64,000 bases of DNA, taken from the NCBI RefSeq assembly GCF_003194565.2, contig NZ_QICH01000001.1:310001-374000 (forward strand). The letters are read 5' to 3'. Below, piece after piece: positions 15,612-23,734 of this stretch (its first letter is position 1; the number at the start of each line of letters is the position of its first letter). Under the pieces are notes generated by a model, which was not told the origin of the DNA, made no database searches, and saw only the letters and a list, made by a program, of their open reading frames with translations. Both the position numbers and the translations under genes were made by a program. Source of the DNA: Kangiella spongicola (lineage in GTDB: Bacteria; Pseudomonadota; Gammaproteobacteria; Enterobacterales; Kangiellaceae).

Positions 15612-17336
15612 ATGAAAAAAACAACCTTAAGTTTGTCTATCGCTGCGCTGTTGCTATCAGCCTGTGGCGACAACGACACAAACAAGAACCAAGACAGCTC
15701 GCAAGCTGTTGATAAAAAAGAACAAACCGTTGAAGTAAGCACCAAGAAAGACAGCGACACGGGAGCTGGTTCTTTCCTTGTTGCTTATAACAATATCGAC
15801 CTCGATGTGTATAAAGAGCGCGTCAAAACCTTATCGAGCGACGAATTCGAAGGTCGTAGCCCTGCGACAGAAGGTGGTCGTAAAACTTCTGAATACTTGA
15901 AAAAGCAGTTTGCAGCCGTTGGCGCGAAGCCTGGTAATGGCGACAGCTATTTCCAACAGGTGCCGCTTATCAGCATCGAAGCAGACTCAAGCATGGAATT
16001 GCAATTAGGCGATTCGACTTTGGAATACAGCAAGGATTTTGTTGCTGGGACTTCGCAAACAGTTGAATCTATTAGCTTAGACAACTCAGAGTTGGTATAC
16101 GTGGGTTATGGCGTGGTTGCTCCAGAATACGACTGGAACGATTACGAAGGCGTTGATATGGAAGGCAAAACTGCTGTAATCCTGATTAACGACCCTGGTT
16201 TTGCTCAGCCGGACGCAGGTATCTTTCAAGGCAAAGCCATGACCTATTACGGTCGCTGGACTTATAAATACGAAGAAGCAGCACGCCAAGGTGCGGCTGG
16301 TGCCATTATCATCCACGATACAGCTCCTGCTTCTTATGGCTGGAATGTTGTCTCTAGCAGTTGGTCGGGCCCACAATATCACTTACCAAGCACAGGTAAT
16401 GAGCCTAAGGTCAAAGCTGAGATGTGGATTACTTTAGATCAAGCGCACAACCTATTTAAGCAATCGGGATTAGACTTAGCTGAAATGCAGAAAAAAGCAT
16501 TAAGCAAAGAGTTTAAGCCAGTGCCTCTAAAAAGCACAGCATCCGTCACAATCAACAACACAATCGAAGAATCGCAATCAGCTAACGTAATCGCGACCAT
16601 TCCGGGCAAAAAGCGTCCTGACGAGCACGTTATCTATATGGCGCACTGGGATCACCTAGGTTCACGCAAAGGAATCGATGGCGATCATATCTACAATGGT
16701 GCAATCGATAACGCAACAGGCACAGCCGGCATTATCAGTATTGCCGAAGCTTTCAGCCAACTAGACGAAGCTCCTGATCGTAGCGTCACTTTTGTCGCGG
16801 TAACTGCTGAAGAACAAGGTTTACTAGGTTCAAAGTATTTCGCAGCTAACCCAACAGTGCCATTGAACAAAATTGTAGGTGCTTTCAACATCGACAGTAT
16901 GAATACTAGCGGTCGTATGAAAGACTTCACCGTCGTTGGTTACCCGAAATCAGAAGTGGAAACCTTCGTTGAGCAAGCGGCTAAGCGCCAAAACCGTGCC
17001 TTAAGCCCAGAAAGCGCACCTGAGCGTGGTGGCTATTACCGCTCTGATCACTTCAGCTTAGCGAAGTTTGGTGTGCCAGCTGTTTATGGCGGTGGCGGTA
17101 CCGAGCTACAAGACGATGCTGATAAAGAAGCAGCCAAAAAGTGGGCTGAAATGCGCGGCAAATGCTACCACGAGCTGTGTGATGAATACCAAGAAGACTG
17201 GGTATGGCAGGCAGCTTTAGATGATGTCCAAATCTTCTTTGAAGCTGGCTATTTACTCAGCAACAGCGATCAGTTCCCGAACTGGTACGAAGGCACTGAA
17301 TTTAAAAGCATTCGTGACGAAAGCTTAAAGCAGTAA
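15612..17336 (+). CDS. M28-family metallopeptidase lipoprotein with PA domain
   Basis: 574 residues. The lipoprotein signal ends in L-L-S-A-C (about Cys18), followed by a charged linker. The peptidase domain is split by a protease-associated insert at about 150-310 (VGYGVVAPEYDWNDYEGVDMEGKTAVILINDPG). Metal and catalytic residues read directly: His345 and Asp347 (HWDHLG), Asp366 (AIDNATG), Glu400/Glu401 (AEEQGLLG), Asp428 (NIDSMN) and His480 (SDHF), a full two-zinc set. It is an aminopeptidase that is probably anchored in the outer membrane. AAAGG precedes ATG 15612. Confidence 0.92.
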   Translation: MKKTTLSLSIAALLLSACGDNDTNKNQDSSQAVDKKEQTVEVSTKKDSDTGAGSFLVAYNNIDLDVYKERVKTLSSDEFEGRSPATEGGRKTSEYLKKQFAAVGAKPGNGDSYFQQVPLISIEADSSMELQLGDSTLEYSKDFVAGTSQTVESISLDNSELVYVGYGVVAPEYDWNDYEGVDMEGKTAVILINDPGFAQPDAGIFQGKAMTYYGRWTYKYEEAARQGAAGAIIIHDTAPASYGWNVVSSSWSGPQYHLPSTGNEPKVKAEMWITLDQAHNLFKQSGLDLAEMQKKALSKEFKPVPLKSTASVTINNTIEESQSANVIATIPGKKRPDEHVIYMAHWDHLGSRKGIDGDHIYNGAIDNATGTAGIISIAEAFSQLDEAPDRSVTFVAVTAEEQGLLGSKYFAANPTVPLNKIVGAFNIDSMNTSGRMKDFTVVGYPKSEVETFVEQAAKRQNRALSPESAPERGGYYRSDHFSLAKFGVPAVYGGGGTELQDDADKEAAKKWAEMRGKCYHELCDEYQEDWVWQAALDDVQIFFEAGYLLSNSDQFPNWYEGTEFKSIRDESLKQ

Positions 17337-17345
17337 CCTCAAACT

Positions 17346-17377
17346 CCCCATGCCGTTTCTCGCGGTGTGGGGATTTT
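17346..17377 (+). terminator. Possible intrinsic terminator
   Basis: CCCCATGCCG (17346-17355) can pair with CGGTGTGGGG (17363-17372) with two mismatches, followed by ATTTT, 9 bp after the M28 stop. The stem is good but the T-run is short. Confidence 0.5.
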
Positions 17378-17519
17378 CCCTACTCTCTTCAAACTCCCCC
17401 CAAACTCTTCCAATTCTTCTGACACTTAAGAACAACCGTCCTACACCCAAGGCTCAATTACTCTCCAGCTTTACAAAACCTAAGGAATTGGCATAGGATG
17501 CTAGTAGGGAGGGCTTGTT

Positions 17520-19196
17520 ATAAAGTCGATATTAGTAACTATTAGTGCAACTATAGGATTGCTATTACTCAGTATTTTTTATGCTGATTGCCTCTATGCA
17601 GAAGCTCCCGCCAAATCCCAGCTACCTTTAACGCTAAACAATAACTGGACGCTTTGCGTTAATATAGGCCAAAGCAAAATCGACTGCCAACAACAGCAAA
17701 CCCTATTCGCCATCGAAAAAACCTTCAACGATTATAACGGCGAAGCCATTTACCACACCAGATTTCAGCTCGACCAGAGTCTCGTTAATAGCGCCCTGTC
17801 GCTCTATATCCCACACCTTAGGGATGCAGATAAAGTATTTTTAAACGGGCAGCAAATTGGTCAAACGGGCCAGTTCCCACCAAACTTCCAGAAAGCGACC
17901 CTATATTCACGAAGTTATTCGTTACCTAATAATTTACTCCGTTACGGAGCGGAGCAAGACAATAAGATCGTAGTCAGAGTTTTCAATCACGTGCGCCAAG
18001 GTGGCTTTAGCGGTCAAGCTCCAACAATAGACACAACTGAAAAAATTAAAGCTCAAGAGCTTGAAGCGGAAAGTCTGCTGATGCTGTTTATTGGCATCAT
18101 GGTTATTATCGCAACGGTTCAACTATTTTATTTCGCGGCACAGACCGATAGTAAAGATCACCTCTATTTTGGCCTTTTCTGTATCGCCGAAGCGCTCTAC
18201 ATACTGACCTACTCGCAGTTTATTCAAACCACGGGCATCGAGCTTAATACTATTTTTCGATTTAATATCGCCCTGTTCGGTGTCTTAACTTTGCTATTCT
18301 TTTTGTTCATGACCTGTTTCTTTAAGTACTGCGTTCACCGCTGGTTTTATTGGTCATTGATTAGTCTACTCACTGTATTCAGTATAATTCCTTTTGTTAT
18401 TTCGATAGACCATATTTACTCGGTGGTTTACCTCCTACAAATCCTAAGCGCCTTTGTATTAGCACCTTTTTACTTATACCTATTTTACCGTGCTATCAAA
18501 GAGAACCTAGCTTACGCAAAGCTCATGGCATGGACCTTAGGGCTTTTTATTTTCGCCGTAATTATCGACTTTTTGGTTGATTTACAAGTGATCCCGCCAG
18601 TCATGGGTAAGTTTCAAGGTCTACTATCACCGCTATTTTTAATCGGCATCTTTATCGTTTTAACCCTCATCCTGATCCACAAACACTGGCACTATTATCA
18701 GGACGCTACCTATGACTTTCTGACCAATAGCCTAAGACGTTCGGCATTCACCGAGCGACTTAACGAAGAGCTACAGCGAATCCATCGCAATAATGGCACC
18801 TTGGTACTGGCGTTACTCGATTTGGATAACTTTAAGCAGATCAACGATAAGTACAATCACATTGTTGGCGATACGATTTTACGCACGGTAGCAAAGCGCG
18901 CACATCGAGAACTTCGTGAATTTGACCTACTAGGTAGATATGGTGGCGACGAGTTTATTTTAGCGGCTCAAGTCTCCGACCATCATGATGCGCTTCAGTT
19001 TTTGAAGCGAGTTCATACCAGCATTACCGAAACACCAATAACCACCAATGATAAAAAAAGTCTTAAAATTAGTGTGACTATTGGTGGTGTTAGCACAACC
19101 ACTGGCGACACTAAATCCGCAGAAGAGTTGATCGAAGAAGCCGATGAAATCTTAATTAAAGGAAAAGTTAAACAAAAAGGACGAGTCCACATTTAG
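17520..19196 (+). CDS. 7TM-type membrane diguanylate cyclase (7TMR-DISM + GGDEF)
   Basis: 558 residues if translation starts at ATA 17520. A signal peptide reading (M)KSILVTISATIGLLLLS leads to a periplasmic 7TMR-DISMED2-like sensor (about 40-170, beta-rich, FLNGQQIGQTGQFPP), then seven hydrophobic segments (about 190-385), then a GGDEF domain. The active site is intact (GRYGGDEF, GGDEF at about 475-479) and an RxxD inhibitory I-site (REFD) lies five residues before it, so it should make c-di-GMP with product feedback. The start needs care: the frame opens after TAG 17505 and holds no ATG or GTG before the signal peptide; the first TTG (17559) would cut that signal in half. AGGGAGGG (17506-17513) is ideally placed for ATA 17520. 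The enzyme can act on PilZ proteins such as the one at 59.4 kb. Confidence 0.85.
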   Translation: MKSILVTISATIGLLLLSIFYADCLYAEAPAKSQLPLTLNNNWTLCVNIGQSKIDCQQQQTLFAIEKTFNDYNGEAIYHTRFQLDQSLVNSALSLYIPHLRDADKVFLNGQQIGQTGQFPPNFQKATLYSRSYSLPNNLLRYGAEQDNKIVVRVFNHVRQGGFSGQAPTIDTTEKIKAQELEAESLLMLFIGIMVIIATVQLFYFAAQTDSKDHLYFGLFCIAEALYILTYSQFIQTTGIELNTIFRFNIALFGVLTLLFFLFMTCFFKYCVHRWFYWSLISLLTVFSIIPFVISIDHIYSVVYLLQILSAFVLAPFYLYLFYRAIKENLAYAKLMAWTLGLFIFAVIIDFLVDLQVIPPVMGKFQGLLSPLFLIGIFIVLTLILIHKHWHYYQDATYDFLTNSLRRSAFTERLNEELQRIHRNNGTLVLALLDLDNFKQINDKYNHIVGDTILRTVAKRAHRELREFDLLGRYGGDEFILAAQVSDHHDALQFLKRVHTSITETPITTNDKKSLKISVTIGGVSTTTGDTKSAEELIEEADEILIKGKVKQKGRVHI

Positions 19197-19239
19197 CAAC
19201 TCGCCCTTCTATTAGCCCCAGTACAATATCTTATATAGC

Positions 19240-20034
19240 CTAGGTTACTTTGGCTTTTCGCACCACCTTCGCGAAAATACTTGGAAAAAAACGTTTCATT
19301 AACACAGCCTTAGTCTCCTTGCCACCAATGTAAGCTTCCGCTTTCCCTTTTTGATAAGCATATAAAATCTTTTTAGCACACTCTTCTGGTGGCATGCCCT
19401 CTTCTTGCGCTCGATCCATCGAGTTTTGTTCGGCGCCATCACCCAGCAGTGCTTTATAGGTTAAGTTAGTGCGAATAAAGCCTGGATAAATAGTGGTGAA
19501 TTGCAAACCAGAGTCGTGCAATTCCGCACGCAAACTATCCATATAAGCAGTGATGGCATGCTTCGAGGCTGAGTAAGCTGAGCGTAGTGGTGTCGTAAAC
19601 TTGCCAACAAGTGAGCTAACGGTGATAACGCCTCCACTTTTCTGCATCAGCAAGTGCGGCAGTATGGCTTGCGTCAAAGCGACAGTGCCAAAATAATTCA
19701 CTTCCATGATGCGTCGATGAACTTCAAGCGAAGTCTCCATCACTAAAGCTCGCTGGCTTAGGCCGGCATTATTAATCAATAAATCAATACCAGAGTGATC
19801 CTGCCACACTTTCTCAACTAACGCATCGAAGCCGCAGCTGTCAGCAAGATCTAACGCAATAATGCTATGCTTCTCGCTATTACTACAGGCACGCTTTACT
19901 CGCTCTAATTCGTCGACGCGTCGAGCGGACAGCACCAAATTAGCGCCCAGCCCCGCCAACTCGTAAGCTAGAGCTTCACCAATCCCTGACGAAGCGCCTG
20001 TAATCCAAACTGTTTTATTTTTTAGGTCAATCAT
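19240..20034 (-). CDS. Short-chain dehydrogenase/reductase
   Basis: 264 residues from ATG 20034, chosen because the Rossmann strand follows directly (IDLKNKTVWITGASSGIGEAL); the open frame upstream is an extra 20 codons without family similarity. Visible: TGASSGIG cofactor loop, NNAG, catalytic Ser in VSSLVGKF and Y-S-A-S-K. The C-terminal basic segment (RFFPSIFAKVVRKAKVT) resembles that of SDRs acting on lipids, such as DltE/YqjQ-like proteins. The substrate is unknown. It stands alone. Confidence 0.85.
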   Translation of the reverse strand: MIDLKNKTVWITGASSGIGEALAYELAGLGANLVLSARRVDELERVKRACSNSEKHSIIALDLADSCGFDALVEKVWQDHSGIDLLINNAGLSQRALVMETSLEVHRRIMEVNYFGTVALTQAILPHLLMQKSGGVITVSSLVGKFTTPLRSAYSASKHAITAYMDSLRAELHDSGLQFTTIYPGFIRTNLTYKALLGDGAEQNSMDRAQEEGMPPEECAKKILYAYQKGKAEAYIGGKETKAVLMKRFFPSIFAKVVRKAKVT

Positions 20035-20253
20035 GCTCTTACCTATCATTCCATTAATCAAATGACTAACAACCGTTATAACGAAAATAGTCACTCTCGA
20101 CCAGGACTGTTTGAAATATAGTTTGAATAATAGGATCGATAAAGAAAGAGGCTTAAAATTAGACTATCTTATGAAAATACCGCAAGAAAGGATGCCACCC
20201 CTAACGCTGCAGGAGTGGCACATTTAGAACCTTGTCTGTAACACTTGCTGAGA

Positions 20254-21159
20254 TTAGTACAAGACCTCGTCATCAACATCTTCGTTGACTTTAGACAGGA
20301 GCCATTCTCTGAAAGCGACGATCTTAGGGCGATCGTGAGAGTTTTCAGGACAGACTAAGTCGTAAGAATGACCACTATCGACTACGATATCAAAAGGCGC
20401 CACTAATCGGGCTGTGTCTAAGTCCATTTGTGATAAAACACTATGGCCCATAGCCACACCTTGTCCGTGACGTGCAGCCTGTAGCACCATGCCAGAGTGG
20501 CTAAACACAGGGCCTTGCTCTGGATTAACACCTTTCACATCAGCGTGCTTAATCCAAGTTTTCCATTCGTCAGTGCATGCATCGTGCAATAACGTGTGGT
20601 TCGCTAGATCTTGCGGAGTATTCAAGGTTCCAGACTCTGCTAACGCTGGCGAACAAACCGGCGTTAAATGCTCTTGGAATAGCTGATCACAATGTAAGCC
20701 AGCATATTCGCCCTGACCGTAGTAAATCGCGATATCAACGTCTTCACGCACAAAGTCGACTTCAGTATCCGATGCTTTAATGCGCACATCAATTTCAGGG
20801 TACAGCTGACTAAACTCTGCTAATCGAGGCACCAACCATAAAGTGGCAAAGGTTGGAATAACGCTAACCGTCAAAGAACCCGTCGCACCTTGCGCTTTAA
20901 CCTGTTCGGTAGCGTTGACTAGTTTTTCAAAAACATCACGAATCTTAGGCCAATATAACTGACCTTCATCCGTTAATAGGAGTTTTCTATTTCTTCGAAT
21001 AAATAACTCAACACCAAGGTATTCCTCTAAGGCCTTGATTTGGTGGCTAATTGCAGCCTGTGTCACGAATAACTCTTCCGCCGCTTTAGTAAAACTTAAG
21101 TGACGTGCAGCAGCTTCGAAAGCTCTTAAACTATTCAGTGGGGGCAACCGTCTAGGCAT
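20254..21159 (-). CDS. LysR-family regulator, GcvA type
   Basis: 301 residues. MPRRLPPLNSLRAFEAAARHLSFTKAAEELFVTQAAISHQIKALEEYLGVELFIRRNRKLLLT is the GcvA-subfamily winged helix; the effector domain (about 92-295) follows. In E. coli GcvA controls glycine cleavage, but subfamily members control many genes and no gcv genes are here. GGAGAGG precedes ATG 21159. A divergent amidinotransferase-fold gene lies beyond a 445-bp structured intergenic region and is its most likely local target (inference). Confidence 0.87.
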   Translation of the reverse strand: MPRRLPPLNSLRAFEAAARHLSFTKAAEELFVTQAAISHQIKALEEYLGVELFIRRNRKLLLTDEGQLYWPKIRDVFEKLVNATEQVKAQGATGSLTVSVIPTFATLWLVPRLAEFSQLYPEIDVRIKASDTEVDFVREDVDIAIYYGQGEYAGLHCDQLFQEHLTPVCSPALAESGTLNTPQDLANHTLLHDACTDEWKTWIKHADVKGVNPEQGPVFSHSGMVLQAARHGQGVAMGHSVLSQMDLDTARLVAPFDIVVDSGHSYDLVCPENSHDRPKIVAFREWLLSKVNEDVDDEVLY

Positions 21160-21411
21160 TACCTCTCCTTAACATTAATTTTTTTAATCTGAACCATGAA
21201 AAAATATCGTTTGCATCTGGTCGTACTACTGTATATTATTTGACCTGCCTTGAGGGGCGAGCCCAAACTAAAATTAAGTTATAGCTTGGGCTAGACAAAT
21301 ATTGGCCAGATACCTCTATTCTGTCAAAACCTCTTATCAAAAGGCAAATACTTTGTTAATTTTTTTAATGAGTAAAGAGATTAGCCTAGTGGTTTAAGGA
21401 ATAAGCGATGC

Positions 21412-21459
21412 TTATTCTAGCCAGAAGTCCTCTTCTGGTAAGTTGGTAAACAGTTTCAT
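21412..21459 (-). CDS. Possible 15-residue leader peptide (MKLFTNLPEEDFWLE)
   Basis: An ATG at 21459 is preceded by AAAGGAG with 7-nt spacing, the strongest Shine-Dalgarno in this region, and encodes 15 residues before TAA. The stop lies within the 8-bp perfect hairpin at 21399-21417, and the middle of the ORF covers the hairpin at 21421-21438. It lies upstream of the LysR gene on the same strand. I do not recognise the peptide. A tiny translated leader overlapping hairpins suggests attenuation, but there is no terminator T-run on this strand. It may also be chance. Confidence 0.35.
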   Translation of the reverse strand: MKLFTNLPEEDFWLE

Positions 21460-21471
21460 AGACTGACTCCT

Positions 21472-21500
21472 TTGTTTAGCGAGCGGGCATGTTTTATATA
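21472..21500 (+). promoter_or_regulatory. Promoter-like pair for a short plus-strand transcript
   Basis: TTGTTT (21472-21477) and TATATA (21495-21500) with a 17-bp spacer. A transcript from about 21507 would end at the terminator at 21571, about 65 nt long. Confidence 0.4.
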
Positions 21501-21506
21501 CCTACC

Positions 21507-21571
21507 CCCATTTGGTCCTTATGACCCGCAAATTGCTAATAATAGGCTTGCATATTGCAAGCCTTTTTTTT
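21507..21571 (+). ncRNA. Candidate small RNA or terminated leader
   Basis: The interval between the predicted promoter (21472-21500) and a strong Rho-independent terminator (21544-21571) has no convincing ORF. It could be an independent sRNA of about 65 nt or a premature-termination leader for the amidinotransferase gene at 21605. No known RNA family was recognised. Confidence 0.35.
21544..21571 (+). terminator. Strong intrinsic terminator with no annotated gene before it
   Basis: Nine-bp perfect stem AGGCTTGCA (21544-21552) and TGCAAGCCT (21556-21564), loop TAT, followed by eight T. It points in plus direction and lies 33 bp before the next gene start, so it either ends an unannotated RNA or acts as an attenuator. 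Confidence 0.82.
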
Positions 21572-21604
21572 ATCTTACGTTCACGTTTAAAATCCTTAAC
21601 CCTT

Positions 21605-22531
21605 ATGTCTCAGACAACTCACTCAATTATCATGGTGCCGCCAACGGACTTTTGCTTTAACCATGAAACCGCGCAAGACAACGAATTTCAACAAACCCCA
21701 GATTCGCCGCACTATCTAGTCAAAGAAAACGCCCTAGAAGAATTCAATGTGATGGTTAATCAGCTGCGTGATCACCATGTAGAAGTGTTGCTTCTAAACA
21801 AGCATCACGGCGAACCAGAGATGCCTGACGCTGTTTTCCCGAACAATTGGTTCTGTACACGCCCAGACGGCACTATCGACTTGTTCCCTATGAAAACCCC
21901 TAATCGTCAGGTTGAAGTGCGCCCACAGGCTTTGGAAAAGCTACTGACGCATAATGGTTACCAGGTTAAACAAATTAATGATCACCGTGACAGCAACGGC
22001 GCTTTCTTAGAAGGCACTGGCGCTATGATATTTGATCATCGCCATAATAAAACTTTTGCGGCTATTTCCGAGCGGTGTGATGCAGAGCTTTTAGCTAAAT
22101 ATAGCGCGCTACGCGACTATGAAACGGTTTCCTTCAACAGCGCCAGCAGTAACGACACACCCTTTTATCATACCAACGTCATGATGAGCATTGGTGAGCA
22201 GTTCGCGGTAATCTGCCTCGACTCAATAAAGGCACCGAAGCAACGAGCCCACGTCGAAGAGCAACTAAAGCAGTCGCAAAAAGAAATAATCGACATTAGC
22301 TTCGAGCAGGCCGAAAAGCACTTCTGCGCAAACCTCATTCAGTTACGCAATCAAAAGAATGAGCCACTTATCGTATTGTCCGAATCCGCCTATAACGCTT
22401 TCACTAAGGAGCAAAAACAAAAGCTCGAAGCACACGGCAAACTGGTTCCATGCGATATCCACACCATAGAAAGTGTTGGTGGCGGCAGTGCTCGCTGCAT
22501 GATTGCTGAAAACTTTTTACCTAAGCAGTAA
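21605..22531 (+). CDS. Amidinotransferase-fold hydrolase, CtlX-like (citrulline/dimethylarginine class)
   Basis: 308 residues from ATG 21605, where the conserved SIIMVPPTDFCFNHETAQDNEFQ begins; the frame is open back to 21512 but that part runs through a terminator hairpin. FPNNWFCTRPDGTIDLFPM, LEGTGAMIFD, the His in YHTNVMMSIGEQFAVI and the nucleophile Cys298 in GGGSARCMIAENF give the Glu/Asp-His-Cys set of the pentein (arginine-modifying) fold. Relatives hydrolyse citrulline or methylated arginines. No Shine-Dalgarno is visible before the ATG. It is followed by a terminator. Confidence 0.85.
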   Translation: MSQTTHSIIMVPPTDFCFNHETAQDNEFQQTPDSPHYLVKENALEEFNVMVNQLRDHHVEVLLLNKHHGEPEMPDAVFPNNWFCTRPDGTIDLFPMKTPNRQVEVRPQALEKLLTHNGYQVKQINDHRDSNGAFLEGTGAMIFDHRHNKTFAAISERCDAELLAKYSALRDYETVSFNSASSNDTPFYHTNVMMSIGEQFAVICLDSIKAPKQRAHVEEQLKQSQKEIIDISFEQAEKHFCANLIQLRNQKNEPLIVLSESAYNAFTKEQKQKLEAHGKLVPCDIHTIESVGGGSARCMIAENFLPKQ

Positions 22532-22551
22532 TTAACCAGTCCTCCATAAAA

Positions 22552-22573
22552 AAAGCGGCTAAATAGCCGCTTT
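22552..22573. terminator. Intrinsic terminator at one edge of the T6SS effector island
   Basis: AAAGCGGC (22552-22559) and GCCGCTTT (22566-22573) with loop TAAATA. It is almost the same sequence as the terminator at 29141-29168 at the other edge of the island. Confidence 0.82.
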
Positions 22574-22576
22574 GTC

Positions 22577-23734
22577 TTATTCTTGAGAAGTAGAGTCGTC
22601 TATAGATTCCTGAATATAATTAAAGTAACTTAAATAAAAGCGAGCCATTGGTTCAGTCTCACTTTGAGCGGATATAATGACACTTTTATCATCTAATAAG
22701 AGTTTACTTGCTGAAAAATAAACATGCTTAGAAGGGTTATAGGTATACGTGAATTTAACCAATAAGTTCGTATCATCCTTATACACAGTATCAATTTCAT
22801 AGCTCCGCTTTTCATAGTATGAAATAGCTTCATCATCTATACGTTTTAAATAGTGCCACAACTCTTTATCTGTCAGATCCTTATTAAAGACTCTAAGATT
22901 TGTATCGCTGTTGCTAACAGCCACAAGCGTGAGTGAAGGCATACCTTTACTATGCTCCAAACTCTTAGAGTTTCCTATATCTAAGCTCGCACTTTCTTTT
23001 GTTAACTTAATGACTGCGTCCTCATACAGATTGAGGGCATGCCAAGGGAGCTCTTTTTTATACTGACTCCAACGAAATATGTAAGACTCAATGTTATTAT
23101 TAGTTGATATTAACCCCTTTAGTAGACGCAAATCATCAACAATTGGATAAATTAAATCATCGTCTTCATTAGTTTCTAATATAACAACAGCGTTCTCAAT
23201 AGTCGGATGCTTGGCATCAGCTTTACTACTTGTATATACTACGTGCAGTCCATTGCTCTCAACAAAGTCATAATATAAAGTGTAAAGCATACCTCCGACA
23301 CCCTCTTGTCTGTAGACTATTATGTTTTTGTCTTGATACTCAATAATATAGTTATTGTTATCTCCAAAAATAAAACTTGCATCCTTTCCATTATCAAAAA
23401 TATCACCGACTGTAATGTTTGCATCATCGGATTTGAAAACATAGATACTTCCAACACTACCGAATTCAAAAAAAGAGTTAACACTATAAGCTTTGAGCTC
23501 TTTTTTGTGCTTAATAAAGCTCGGAGCATCCCCTATACTTTTTTCTTTTAAAGAGTAGTGAAATGGAATATTAAACTTCCACCCTGTTGATGACTCTTGA
23601 TATGTCAATTTTAAAGGCATCTGCTTCTTAACATCCACAGCACCCAATATAAGCCCATCACTTTCTCCACTTTCGCAGGAAACAATTAAGAGGCAAGCTA
23701 CCAAATAAAGAAGCACTGATATTTTTTTACCCAT
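22577..23734 (-). CDS. Lipoprotein of unknown function in the effector island
   Basis: 385 residues from ATG 23734, chosen because AAGGGAG precedes it and a lipoprotein signal starts there (MGKKISVLLYLVACLLIVSC, lipobox I-V-S-C, Cys20); the open frame runs further back but only as a frame overlapping the upstream gene. The ATG overlaps the last 8 bp of the three-TM protein gene, so the two are translationally coupled. The body is beta-rich and acidic with no motif I recognise. By position at the end of an effector operon it may be an immunity or accessory protein facing the periplasm. Codon use is visibly AT-richer than the flanking genes. Confidence 0.7.
   Translation of the reverse strand: MGKKISVLLYLVACLLIVSCESGESDGLILGAVDVKKQMPLKLTYQESSTGWKFNIPFHYSLKEKSIGDAPSFIKHKKELKAYSVNSFFEFGSVGSIYVFKSDDANITVGDIFDNGKDASFIFGDNNNYIIEYQDKNIIVYRQEGVGGMLYTLYYDFVESNGLHVVYTSSKADAKHPTIENAVVILETNEDDDLIYPIVDDLRLLKGLISTNNNIESYIFRWSQYKKELPWHALNLYEDAVIKLTKESASLDIGNSKSLEHSKGMPSLTLVAVSNSDTNLRVFNKDLTDKELWHYLKRIDDEAISYYEKRSYEIDTVYKDDTNLLVKFTYTYNPSKHVYFSASKLLLDDKSVIISAQSETEPMARFYLSYFNYIQESIDDSTSQE

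Larger units (their letters stand above)
21160..21604. other. 445-bp structured intergenic region
   Basis: Between divergent LysR and amidinotransferase genes. It contains several perfect hairpins: AGCCCAA/TTGGGCT (21260-21292), GAATAAGC/GCTTATTC (21399-21417), CCAGAAG/CTTCTGG (21421-21438), CAGT/ACTG (21451-21465) and a strong plus-strand terminator (21544-21571). There is also a promoter-like pair at 21472-21500 and a 15-codon minus-strand ORF (separate entries). Confidence 0.7.

Noticed and set aside
20160-20225. GCCAC/GTGGC hairpin after the LysR gene as a terminator
   Set aside because: The stem is short and imperfect inside, and the T-run on the minus strand is broken, so it was not listed as a feature.
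21481-21540. GCGGGCAT...ATGACCCGC pairing read as a tRNA-like fold
   Set aside because: The arms do not fit tRNA stem lengths and there is no T-loop TTCRANY; it is treated only as part of the structured region.
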